Counted from the first letter of the stretch, positions 6,778 through 14,726 are shown. The stretch is 17,421 nucleotides of DNA from an uncultured Bacilli bacterium (GCA_947631525.1 CANRLQ010000008.1:1-17421), one strand, 5' to 3'. Numbers and translations: made by a program. Notes: generated from the letters alone by a model not told the origin.

Positions 6778-8559
6778 ATGAAAGAATTACAGTATCCATT
6801 TGATGTGGATTATCTAATAAAAAACAAGAGAAAAATAAAAAAACAATTACTATTGAAACCAGGTTTAATTGAAAAGAAAATAGCCATTTTAGGTGGATCT
6901 ACTACAAGTGAAATCAAAAATATCTTAGAGTTATTTTTACTTAATTATGGGATAGAACCAACATTTTATGAATCAGAATATAATAAATATTATGAAGATG
7001 CTATGTTTGGTAATGAAGAACTAGATGAATTTGACCCGGATATTATTTATATTCATACTACAAATCGTAATATTATTGATTATCCAACAATGTTAGATGA
7101 TGAAAAAACAATTAATGAAATGCTAAATACTGAATATGAAAAATATAAAAAGATGTGGGATCATCTTTTTGCTAAATTTAGTGCTGTTATAATTCAAAAT
7201 AATTTTGAATATCCTTTTTATCGTTTACTTGGAAATAAAGATGCTAGTGATATTCATGGTAAAATTAATTTTATAACAAGGTTGAATCAAAAATTCTATG
7301 ATTATGCTAATAAAAGTAAAAATTTCTTTATTAATGATATAAATTATATTTCATCTTGTTATGGACTTGATAAGTGGGCAAATCAATTTTATTGGCATAT
7401 GTATAAATATGCCATGGAAGTACCAGCTATTCCATATTTATCATTTAATATAGCCAATATAATTAAATCAATTTATGGAAAAAATAAAAAAGCTTTTGTT
7501 TTAGATTTAGATAATACGCTTTGGGGTGGAATTGTTGGAGACGATGGTGTTGAAAATTTGGCTATAGGACCAGAAGTTCCAAGTGGACAAGTTTATTTTG
7601 AATTTCAAAAATACTTAAATGAACATAGAAACTTAGGTGTTATTTTAAACATTAATTCAAAAAATGATTATGAAAATGCTATCGCAGGTTTAAATCATCC
7701 TGCTGGATTGCTCAAACCAGAAAATTTTATTATTATTAAAGCAAACTGGGATCCTAAAAATTTAAATATCAAAGCCATTTCTGAAGAATTAAACATAGGA
7801 GCAGATAGTTTTGTTTTTGTAGATGATAATCCTGCTGAAAGATCTATAGTTGAAAATTATGTAGATGGAATAGCTGTTCCAGAAATAGATGTTCCAGAAA
7901 ATTATATAAAAATAATCGATCGTAATGGATATTTTGAAATGACTAATTTTTCAGAAGAAGATTTAAAGAAAACAGATTTATATAAAGATAATGCTAAAAG
8001 AAGTCAAATGATGGCAACATTTGATAATTATGATGATTATTTAATTTCATTAAAAATGAAAGCGGAAATTACTTCATTTAAACCAATTTATCTAGAAAGA
8101 ATATCTCAGTTAACAAATAAAAGTAATCAATTTAATTTAACTACAAAGCGCTATACATTAGCTGATATAGAAGAAGTAAATAACAATGATAATTGTATTA
8201 AATTATATGGTAAATTAGAAGATATATTTGGAGATAATGGTGTTATATCAGTTGTAATAGGTACTATTAAAAATGCAATAGAATTACATATTGATTTATG
8301 GATTATGAGTTGTAGAGTATTAAAACGTAATATGGAATTTGCTATGATGGATAAATTAGTAGAAAAAGCAAAAGAAAGAGGAATTAAAACAATATATGGA
8401 TATTATTATCCAACTTTAAAGAATAAGATGGTTAGGGATTTCTATAATCTACAAGGGTTTGAGGAAATCTCTTGCGATGAAGAGGGAAACAAAGTATATA
8501 AATTTGATATACCAGAAGAATATATAAATAAAAATAATGTAATAGAGGTGAATGAATAA
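6778..8559 (+). CDS. FkbH-like HAD-IIIC protein, acyl/glyceryl-ACP loading enzyme
   Basis: This 593-residue protein has three parts. Residues 1-230 form an SGNH-like N-terminal domain starting at ILGGSTTSEI (about 38-47). A HAD domain follows, with motif I VLDLDNTLWGG (Asp243 and Asp245), NINSKND (about 291-297) and motif III FVFVDDNPAE (345-354). A C-terminal GNAT-like region runs from about 430, with KSNQFNLTTKRYT and WIMSCRVLKRNMEF, exactly as in FkbH proteins. In polyketide pathways, members take 1,3-bisphosphoglycerate, dephosphorylate it and load glyceryl on an ACP. The ACP gene overlaps by one base, which fits that role. An in-frame TTG at 6763 is possible. ATG 6778 is preferred because homology starts there, though its ribosome binding site is weak. 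Whether the loaded acyl is glyceryl in this organism is inference. Confidence 0.87.
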   Translation: MKELQYPFDVDYLIKNKRKIKKQLLLKPGLIEKKIAILGGSTTSEIKNILELFLLNYGIEPTFYESEYNKYYEDAMFGNEELDEFDPDIIYIHTTNRNIIDYPTMLDDEKTINEMLNTEYEKYKKMWDHLFAKFSAVIIQNNFEYPFYRLLGNKDASDIHGKINFITRLNQKFYDYANKSKNFFINDINYISSCYGLDKWANQFYWHMYKYAMEVPAIPYLSFNIANIIKSIYGKNKKAFVLDLDNTLWGGIVGDDGVENLAIGPEVPSGQVYFEFQKYLNEHRNLGVILNINSKNDYENAIAGLNHPAGLLKPENFIIIKANWDPKNLNIKAISEELNIGADSFVFVDDNPAERSIVENYVDGIAVPEIDVPENYIKIIDRNGYFEMTNFSEEDLKKTDLYKDNAKRSQMMATFDNYDDYLISLKMKAEITSFKPIYLERISQLTNKSNQFNLTTKRYTLADIEEVNNNDNCIKLYGKLEDIFGDNGVISVVIGTIKNAIELHIDLWIMSCRVLKRNMEFAMMDKLVEKAKERGIKTIYGYYYPTLKNKMVRDFYNLQGFEEISCDEEGNKVYKFDIPEEYINKNNVIEVNE

Positions 8560-8801
8560 TGGAAAAAGAAGAGATTTATGAAAGATTAAATAATGTCTTT
8601 AGAGATATTTTTGATGATGAAAGTATTACAGTAAATGAAAATACTACATCAAATGATATTGAAGATTGGGATAGTTTGGAACATATAAACCTTGTTGTAG
8701 CGGTTGAAAACGAATTTGGAATTAAATTTAATATGAACGAAGTTACAACAATGAAAAATGTTGGAGAAATGGTAGATATTATCCTTTCTAGGATGAATTA
8801 A
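8559..8801 (+). CDS. Acyl carrier protein
   Basis: This is an 80-residue acidic helical protein with the phosphopantetheine site DWDSLEHINLVVAVE. The carrier Ser is Ser39. The length is normal for free-standing ACPs. Its start overlaps the FkbH stop as TAATG, and AGAGGTGA precedes it, so the two are translationally coupled and probably made in matched amounts. The divergent acpS gene nearby would convert it to the holo form. It is more like the dedicated ACPs of FkbH/MBOAT clusters than a fatty-acid-synthase ACP, whose motif is usually DSLDxVELVM. Here it should carry the small acyl group that the MBOAT enzyme takes up. Confidence 0.93.
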   Translation: MEKEEIYERLNNVFRDIFDDESITVNENTTSNDIEDWDSLEHINLVVAVENEFGIKFNMNEVTTMKNVGEMVDIILSRMN

Positions 8802-8828
8802 TTGTTATAAAAAGGGAGAAGAAGTAAT

Positions 8829-10358
8829 ATGGTTTTAACATCACTTATATTTGCTTTTTTTTGTATAATTACAGTATTTGTTTATTTTATTGTTCCAAAG
8901 AAGATACAATGGCTAGTATTATTAGTAGCTAGTCTTATTTTTTTATTTTATAATAATTTAACAATTTCTACAGTTATTCAAGCTATATCAATTTTAGTTT
9001 CTTCATATATATTTGGAAGATTAATTGATAAATATCATGATAATAAAAAAAGTAAAATATTTTTATTATCTGGTATTACAGTTATACTAGGATTTTTAAT
9101 TTATTTAAAATATACTAATTTGTTTTTAATTACATTTAATCATATTTTGAATGTTTTAAATGTTAATTATCAATTTTCATATGTATATAGAAATTCTTTA
9201 ATTGGAATTAGTTATTATTCTTTAATAATGATTAGCTATTTAATAGATATTTATCGTGGTACTTGTAAACCTCAAAAAAATATTTTAAAATTAGCATTGT
9301 TTATGTCTTATTTTCCAATATTGAATTCAGGACCTTTTGTAAGATATAACAATATGGAAGAACAATTATATAAAAAAAATAAATTTGATTATGATAGAAT
9401 GTGTAGTGGCTTAGTAAGAGTATTATGGGGAGTATTTAAAATATTAGTAATCTCACAAAGACTTGGAATGTTTGTCGATACAGTGTATGGAGATTTAAAT
9501 AATTTTAATGGATATTACACTATAATTGCTATTTTATTTTTTCCATTACAACTTTACACAAATTTCTCTGGTTCTATAGATATTATTATGGGAGTTTCTG
9601 AAATAATTGGAATTGAACTTCCTGAGAATTTTAATATTCCTTTCTTTTCAAAAACTATAACAGAATTTTGGAGAAATTGGCATATTACATTAGGTGCTTG
9701 GTTAAAAGATTATATATTTTATCCATTATTAAAATCTGATTTTATGCAAAATCTAAATAAAAAGTGTAAAAAAATGTTTGGTAAGAAAACAGGTAAAAAA
9801 ATACCACTTTATTTATCAATGCTTATTATGTGGATTTTAATAGGTATATGGCATGGAGGAGCTTATACATTTATAATAGGTACAGGGCTACTTCAATTTA
9901 TTTACATTTTTTTAGAAGATACATTGGAACCAGTAGCAGATAAAGTAAACAAAAAGTTAGGAATAAATAGTGAAGTATTTAGTTATAAGCTATATCAAGT
10001 TATAAGAACATATATTTTATTTTCATTTTCTATGATTTTCTTTAGAGCAATAAGCATAGGTAATGCATTACAGATAATTAAAAATATATTTGTATATAAT
10101 CCATGGATATTAGTTGATAATACTTCATTATATAAGGCAGGACTAGATTTACAAGACTTTCGTGTACTTATTTTGTCTTTATTTGTTCTATTTACAGTGG
10201 AAAGATTATCTAAGACAGGTAGTGTAAGAAAAAAATTATTTAAACAAAATGTTATCTTCCGTTGGGTAATTATATATCTATTAATTTTTTCAATTGTTAT
10301 ATTTGGATGTTATGGAGTAGGATATGATCCAGCTGCATTCATTTATAGACAATTTTAA
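8829..10358 (+). CDS. MBOAT family O-acyltransferase (AlgI/DltB/PatA-like)
   Basis: This 509-residue polytopic membrane protein has roughly eleven hydrophobic spans. Family marks are SYFPILNSGPFVRY (160-173), FPLQLYTNFSGSIDI (238-252), FNIPFFSKTITEFWRNWHITL (268-288) and the catalytic-His segment GIWHGGAYTF (339-348, His342). It is longer than Gram-positive DltB (about 400) and near the AlgI/PatA length. MBOAT proteins of this branch pass an acyl group from a cytoplasmic carrier (ACP, DltC or CoA) across the membrane to an extracytoplasmic SGNH partner that acylates a polymer. It stands 27 bases after the ACP gene, with GGGAG upstream, and just before three SGNH paralogues, so the donor is probably this ACP and the partners are those proteins. 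The acceptor polymer is not shown by the sequence. Confidence 0.93.
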   Translation: MVLTSLIFAFFCIITVFVYFIVPKKIQWLVLLVASLIFLFYNNLTISTVIQAISILVSSYIFGRLIDKYHDNKKSKIFLLSGITVILGFLIYLKYTNLFLITFNHILNVLNVNYQFSYVYRNSLIGISYYSLIMISYLIDIYRGTCKPQKNILKLALFMSYFPILNSGPFVRYNNMEEQLYKKNKFDYDRMCSGLVRVLWGVFKILVISQRLGMFVDTVYGDLNNFNGYYTIIAILFFPLQLYTNFSGSIDIIMGVSEIIGIELPENFNIPFFSKTITEFWRNWHITLGAWLKDYIFYPLLKSDFMQNLNKKCKKMFGKKTGKKIPLYLSMLIMWILIGIWHGGAYTFIIGTGLLQFIYIFLEDTLEPVADKVNKKLGINSEVFSYKLYQVIRTYILFSFSMIFFRAISIGNALQIIKNIFVYNPWILVDNTSLYKAGLDLQDFRVLILSLFVLFTVERLSKTGSVRKKLFKQNVIFRWVIIYLLIFSIVIFGCYGVGYDPAAFIYRQF

Positions 10359-10453
10359 AAGGAGTATATAATGAAAAAATTATTAAAAAGCATTGTATTT
10401 TTCATAATTCTCAATATCACGTGGGGGGGGGGTATTTAATGTCCTTTGGTTAG
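10359..10453 (+). repeat. Direct repeat copy A: leader and anchor region of SGNH paralogue 1
   Basis: The stretch from AAGGAG before the start through the poly-G run to CCTTTGGTTAG is nearly identical to 12458-12551. I count about seven substitutions plus the one-base difference in the G run over 95 bases. Similarity is higher here than in the middle of the genes, which suggests recent duplication or gene conversion around the switch. Confidence 0.82.
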
Positions 10454-11394
10454 AGAAAAATTCTACTTCATATTTTTTTAAAGAACCAAAAAATACCATG
10501 GATATTGTATATATAGGCCCTAGTAATGCATATTTGCATTTTAATACTGTATTAGCGTATAAATCATTTGGTTTTACTACAGGTTTAATATCAGCAGATA
10601 GTCAACCGGTAGCAACGATAAAATATCTAATTAAAGAATCGCAAAAATACCAAAATCCATTATTGTATGTTATAGATTTAAGTATGTTACCAATTGATAC
10701 TGATATATATAATGACTCAGAAATAAGAAAAACACTTGATTCTATCCCTTTTTCGTATAATAGAATTAATGCTTATAATGAATTATTAAAATATGAAACT
10801 AATACAAAAAAAGATTACATAGGGCATTATTTTAGTTTTTTTATGTATCATAATAAATGGAAAAAATTGTGGATAAATTCCTTTAGTAAGATAAAAAATT
10901 TTTATAAAGGATATTTTCTTGACTCTGAAACAGTAAAAATAAATCCACAAAATAAATATAAATGGAATAATAACATTGTTGAATTACCAAAAGAAAACGA
11001 ACAAATATTGATAAATTTGCTGACATATATTAAAGAAAATAATTTGAATGTTTTATTCATAATACCAAATAAATATTTTCAAGCTAAATATATTAGCCGT
11101 TTAAATTATACAACGTCAATAATTAAAAAAAGTGGGTATAAAGTAATAAATTTTAATGCCATAGATGGATTAGACATAGATTATGAATCAAATTTTTATA
11201 ATAGAGGACATTTAAATGTTTATGGATCAACTAAATTTACATTATACTTTTCAAAATATTTAAAAGAAAATTATGATTTACCGGATCATAGGAAGGATAA
11301 AAAATATAATTCTTGGGATAAAGAATATAAAAGATTTAAAGAAGATTTTAATAAATTAACACAAAAGAATTTTAATGAATTAATAAATAAATAA
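10371..11394 (+). CDS. SGNH/DltD-like acyltransferase paralogue 1, phase-variable, OFF (poly-G frameshift)
   Basis: The ATG at 10371 has AAAAGGAG upstream and opens an N-terminal membrane anchor, but a run of 10 G at 10423-10432 shifts the frame and TAA at 10437-10439 ends translation after 22 codons. The homologous frame continues open from the run to 11394. With 9 G the gene would give a 340-residue protein collinear with paralogues 2 and 3: anchor, VYIGPSNAY (block I GxSN, nucleophile Ser), DSQPVATIKYLI, FYNRGHLNVYGSTKFT (block V His) and a charged C-terminal tail. The block V Asp is Asn here (NRGH). SGNH partners such as AlgX, PatB or DltD act outside the membrane with an MBOAT enzyme. 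If translated from the internal ATG at 10498, the product would lack the anchor. The frameshift is most likely a reversible slipped-strand switch, but a sequencing error in the run is possible. Confidence 0.83.
10423..10432 (+). repeat. Poly-G tract, 10 G, OFF state
   Basis: A homopolymer of ten G lies in the anchor codons of SGNH paralogue 1. In a genome this AT-rich I noticed no G run longer than four outside the two SGNH tracts. Nine G would restore the frame (TGG GGG GGG GTA). This is a typical contingency tract for slipped-strand mispairing. Confidence 0.93.
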
Positions 11395-11419
11395 TGCATA
11401 TAGGGAGTGAATAATATTT

Positions 11420-12456
11420 ATGAAAAACGTGATAAAAATTTCTATATTTTTATTAATATTAATTATTATATTTATGTTTGTCAGTAAAATATTATGGCTT
11501 AAAAAAACACCAACATCTTATTTTTTCGAAGAACCAAAAAATTCTTTTGATGTAGTTTATGTTGGTGCAAGTAATGCAAATTATCATTTTAATTCTGTAC
11601 TTTCTTATGATTTATATGGTTATACAACTGGAATGCTTTGTTCAGATGCAATGCCATTTTTTGCTATAAAATATTTAATAGCTGAATCTTTAAAACACAA
11701 TCACCTAAATTATATGTTATTGATTTAACTAGACTTAAGGATGATTTAAATGATTTAATTGATGTAAATGTTAGAAGGGTATTAGATTCTATGAAATTTA
11801 GTAAAAATAGGATAGAAGCATATAATGAAGCATTAACTTATTTAAATGATAAATCCATAAATAATTATTTAAATCACTATTTTAGTTTTTTCTTATATCA
11901 TAATTCATGGAAAAATATATCAAAAAATAATTTTAGTAAAATTGAAAATTTATATAAAGGCTCAACATTAACATTAGAATCTACAACTATTAATAAACAA
12001 GAAAAATTTGAATGGAATAATGAATATGCTAAGATACCCAAAGAAAATGAAAAAATTCTGATTAATCTATTAGATTTTTTACAAATGCATAAATTAAATG
12101 TTGTATTTGTTGTTCCTACAATATATTTTAAAGAACAAGCTAACGCTGAATTAAATACTGCAATTTCTATTATTGAAAATAGAGGATATAAGGTAATTAA
12201 TTTTAATAATGTTAATGAATTAGATATTGATTATAAAACCGATTTTTTCAATTCTACACACCTAAATGTTTATGGTTCAACAAAATATACACTATATTTT
12301 TCAAGATATTTAAAAGAAAATTATGATTTGCCAGATCATAGAGAAGATGAAAAATATAAATCTTGGAGTAAAGAATATAAAAGATTTAAAAAAGATTTTA
12401 ATAAATTAACAAACAAAAATTTTGAAGATATATTATTAGAATATCAAAATAATTAA
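11420..12456 (+). pseudogene. SGNH/DltD-like acyltransferase paralogue 2, frameshifted
   Basis: The gene starts at ATG 11420 with GGGAGTGA upstream and has the same plan as its neighbours: anchor, KILWLKKTP, EEPKNSFDVVYVGASNANY with the block I Ser, and GYTTGMLCSDAMPF. The frame breaks in a short A run at 11692-11695. One more A there would give ESLKTQSPKLYVIDL, matching ESQKYQTPKLYIIDI of paralogue 3, and would yield a 345-residue protein. The second part is open to 12456, with FFNSTHLNVYGSTKYTLYF near the end, where Asn replaces the block V Asp. There is no poly-G run in this copy. The start of the second segment at 11791 has no ribosome binding site of its own. The break could be a real mutation, or an assembly error in a four-base A run. 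Slippage switching at such a short run is unlikely. Confidence 0.8.
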
Positions 12457-12457
12457 A

Positions 12458-12551
12458 AAGGAGTATAAAATGAAAAAAATATTAAAAATTATTGTATTTT
12501 TTATAATTCTAAATATCATGTGGGGGGGGGTATTTAATGTCCTTTGGTTAG
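12458..12551 (+). repeat. Direct repeat copy B: leader and anchor region of SGNH paralogue 3
   Basis: This is the counterpart of 10359-10453. It shares the ribosome binding site, first codons, poly-G tract and the following TATTTAATGTCCTTTGGTTA. Recombination between the copies would delete paralogues 1 and 2 or swap their 5' ends. Confidence 0.82.
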
Positions 12552-13513
12552 GAAAAACTCCATTATATTATTTTTTTAAAGAACCAAAAAATTCTTTTGA
12601 TGTAGTATATGTTGGTGCAAGTAATGTATATAGAAATTTTAATTCAGTTTTAGCTTATGATTTATATGGTTATACAACTGGGTTATTAGCAACTGATAGT
12701 CAACCATTTGCAACAGTTAGATATTTAATAGATGAATCACAAAAGTATCAAACTCCTAAATTATATATTATTGATATATGTACTTTAGTTCTTGATTTTA
12801 ATAAAATTGATGATCCACAAATTAGAAAAACTTTAGATTCAATGAAATTTTCAAAAAATAGAATTGCTGCTTATAATGAAATGTTACCATATATTAATGT
12901 TAATAAACAAGAATATAGAGATTATTATTTTAGTTTCTTTATGTATCATAACAGATGGAAAAATTTAAGCAAGAATTCATTTACTGATGATAAGACACTT
13001 TATAAAGGTTATTATTTTTCTAAAATAATGTTAGATAAAATTTCAAGGGCACATAATGATTGGGATAATAATGTTAGTAAATTACCGAAAAGAAATAAAA
13101 AGGTATTGGATACTTTACTTAATTATATCCAACAAAATAATATAAATGTTATATTTGTAATTTCAAATAGATATTATTCTGAAAAATATTTAGAGCGTTT
13201 TAATGAATCTATGTCAATAATAAAAAATAGAGGATATAAAGTTATTAATTTTAATAATTTAAATGATTTTAAATTAGATTATAAAAAAGATTTTTATGAC
13301 CAAGGACATGCAAATGTCTATGGTTCAACAAAATATTCATTATACTTTTCAAAATACTTAAAAGAAAATTATGATTTACCAGATCATAGGGAAGATGAAA
13401 AATATAAATCATGGGATAAAGAATATAAAAGATTTAAAACAGATTTTAAAAAATTAACTAATAAAGATTTTAATAAATTATTATCAAAATATCAAAATAA
13501 TAAGGAGAAATAA
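12470..13513 (+). CDS. SGNH/DltD-like acyltransferase paralogue 3, phase-variable, ON
   Basis: This intact 347-residue protein starts at ATG 12470 after AAAAAGGAG. Residues 5-27 form a membrane anchor whose WGGV is encoded by a 9-G run. VVYVGASNVYRNF (45-57) is an SGNH block I with the likely nucleophile Ser51. DSQPFATVRYLIDES (76-90) and TPKLYIIDICTL (95-106) follow. DFYDQGHANVYGSTKYSLYF (274-293) holds Asp277 and His280, the block V pair. The C-terminal tail (from about 295: KYLKENYDLPDHREDE) is strongly conserved in all three copies. The protein should face outside and receive an acyl group from the MBOAT protein for transfer to a glycan, as AlgX, PatB and DltD-type partners do. It is the only paralogue in frame in this sequence. 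The role as transferase rather than esterase is inferred from its neighbours. Confidence 0.85.
   Translation: MKKILKIIVFFIILNIMWGGVFNVLWLGKTPLYYFFKEPKNSFDVVYVGASNVYRNFNSVLAYDLYGYTTGLLATDSQPFATVRYLIDESQKYQTPKLYIIDICTLVLDFNKIDDPQIRKTLDSMKFSKNRIAAYNEMLPYINVNKQEYRDYYFSFFMYHNRWKNLSKNSFTDDKTLYKGYYFSKIMLDKISRAHNDWDNNVSKLPKRNKKVLDTLLNYIQQNNINVIFVISNRYYSEKYLERFNESMSIIKNRGYKVINFNNLNDFKLDYKKDFYDQGHANVYGSTKYSLYFSKYLKENYDLPDHREDEKYKSWDKEYKRFKTDFKKLTNKDFNKLLSKYQNNKEK
12522..12530 (+). repeat. Poly-G tract, 9 G, ON state
   Basis: A homopolymer of nine G lies at the same codon position as the 10-G run of paralogue 1 (Trp18-Gly-Gly-Val21). Here it keeps the frame open. Loss or gain of one G would end translation within a few codons. 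Confidence 0.93.
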
Positions 13514-13514
13514 T

Positions 13515-13937
13515 ATGAATGAATATAAATTTGAAGATATAAAAATTGGTTTAACAGAAAAATTTAATATTGATATTACAGAAGAAATGGTCAATGCTTT
13601 CTGTAAAATAACTGGTGATATTAATCCCTTACATAATGATTTAGAATTTGCAAATAAAAAAGGTTATGAAGAAAAAGTAGTATATGGTATGCTTACATCT
13701 TCATTTTTATCAACACTGGCAGGTGTATATTTACCTGGTAAATATAGTTTAATTCATGAAGTAAATATTATTTTTAAAAAACCAGTTTTTATATCGGACA
13801 GTCCTTTAGAAATACAAGGTACTGTAATAGACATAAATGAGGCTTTTAAACAGTTTACAATTCGTTATGAGATAAGAAATAAAAATCAAGTAAAAGTTTG
13901 TCGTGGAACTATGAAAGTAGGTGTTTTAGATGAGTAA
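13515..13937 (+). CDS. MaoC-like hot-dog dehydratase/hydratase
   Basis: This 140-residue single hot-dog protein has the hydratase-2 motif GDINPLHND. Asp35 and His40 match the catalytic Asp and His of (R)-specific enoyl-CoA hydratases and MaoC proteins. GYEEKVVYGMLTSSFLSTLAG (51-71) is the usual following helix and VNIIFKKPVFISDSPLEI is a core strand. The family adds or removes water between 2-enoyl and 3-hydroxyacyl thioesters. TAAGGAGAAATAATATG joins it to the SGNH array, and it overlaps the SDR gene by 8 bases, so the dehydratase and reductase are coupled. Near an ACP and FkbH gene it may act on ACP-bound 3-hydroxy units, for example glyceryl-ACP. An acyl-CoA substrate is the alternative. 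Confidence 0.9.
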   Translation: MNEYKFEDIKIGLTEKFNIDITEEMVNAFCKITGDINPLHNDLEFANKKGYEEKVVYGMLTSSFLSTLAGVYLPGKYSLIHEVNIIFKKPVFISDSPLEIQGTVIDINEAFKQFTIRYEIRNKNQVKVCRGTMKVGVLDE

Positions 13938-14661
13938 AGTATTATTAATAACAGGTGCTTCTTCAGATATAGGAATAGAATTAATTAATAAAATACATAA
14001 TAATTATGATTTTATTATTGCACATCATATTGGAGATATAGAAAAATTGATTGAATATAAAGAAAAATTAGGTGAAAAATTAATATTAGTAGAGGGAAAT
14101 TTTTTAAACGAAGAAGATACGGAAAAATTTATAGATAAAATTATAGAGTTAGGTCATATTCCAACTGATTTTGTTCATTTACCAGCTGGTAAATATGAAA
14201 ATATAAAATTTAACAAAATAAATTGGAAAAAGTTTGAAACAGATATTAATATTTGTTTACGCTCATTAGTTATTATTTTAACTAGATTATTACCAATTAT
14301 GTCCAAAAATAAATATGGAAAGGTAGTAGTAATGTTATCATCATGTACTTTAAATATTCCACCTAAATATGTTTCAAGTTATGTAACTTCAAAATATGCT
14401 TTATTAGGACTTGTAAAAGCATTATCTCAAGAATATGCTAGTAAAGGTATTACAATAAATGGTATTTCACCAACAATGATAGAAACAAAATTTTTAGAAA
14501 ATATTCCAAACTTAATTATAGAACAAAATGCAATGAATAGTCCAACAGGAACAAATTTAAAGGTAAGTGATGTAATACCAACATTTGAATTTTTATTATC
14601 AGATTCTTCAAATAGTATTACAGGACAAAATATAGCAATAACAAATGGAAATATAATGTAA
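13930..14661 (+). CDS. SDR-family oxidoreductase (FabG-like ketoreductase)
   Basis: This 243-residue classical short-chain dehydrogenase has the nucleotide-binding TGASSDIG (8-15), a catalytic Ser138 in MLSSCT, Tyr151 and Lys155 in SYVTSKYALLGLVKAL, and GITINGISPTMIETKFL (173-189). It ends SDSSNSITGQNIAITNGNIM, as FabG-like proteins do. The usual NNAG motif after strand 4 is replaced by HLPAG, so it is a divergent member. It overlaps the MaoC-like gene by 8 bases. FabG-type enzymes reduce 3-oxoacyl-ACP with NADPH. In this operon, reduction of an ACP-bound oxo-acyl made after dehydration is a possible role. It is the last gene of the acyl operon, and a hairpin follows its stop. Confidence 0.88.
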   Translation: MSKVLLITGASSDIGIELINKIHNNYDFIIAHHIGDIEKLIEYKEKLGEKLILVEGNFLNEEDTEKFIDKIIELGHIPTDFVHLPAGKYENIKFNKINWKKFETDINICLRSLVIILTRLLPIMSKNKYGKVVVMLSSCTLNIPPKYVSSYVTSKYALLGLVKALSQEYASKGITINGISPTMIETKFLENIPNLIIEQNAMNSPTGTNLKVSDVIPTFEFLLSDSSNSITGQNIAITNGNIM

Positions 14662-14674
14662 TTAAAAAAAATCA

Positions 14675-14699
14675 AACTACTGTTTATACAGTAGTTATT
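14675..14699 (+). terminator. Hairpin after the acyl operon, probable terminator
   Basis: AACTACTGT (14675-14683) and ACAGTAGTT (14688-14696) form a perfect 9-bp stem with a 4-base loop, followed by ATTGTATTT, a weak T tail. Eight A stand just before the stem, so the opposite strand would have a better T tail. It sits 14 bases after the SDR stop and separates the acyl operon from rpiB. Confidence 0.68.
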
Positions 14700-14726
14700 G
14701 TATTTAATATCTAAAAATGGTAAAAT
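14698..14726 (+). promoter_or_regulatory. Predicted promoter for rpiB
   Basis: TTGTAT (14698-14703) and TAAAAT (14721-14726) are 17 bases apart and lie directly after the hairpin. The -10 ends 16 bases before the rpiB ATG. Each box has four or five of six consensus bases. In so AT-rich a region this is only moderate support. Confidence 0.4.

Noticed and set aside
8829..13513. A D-alanylation (dlt) operon
   Set aside because: There is no DltA-type adenylating enzyme, the MBOAT is longer than usual DltB, and an FkbH protein is in the place of the activating enzyme.
14427..14675. Minus-strand open frame opposite the SDR gene
   Set aside because: Shadow of the SDR catalytic region, with no start signal.
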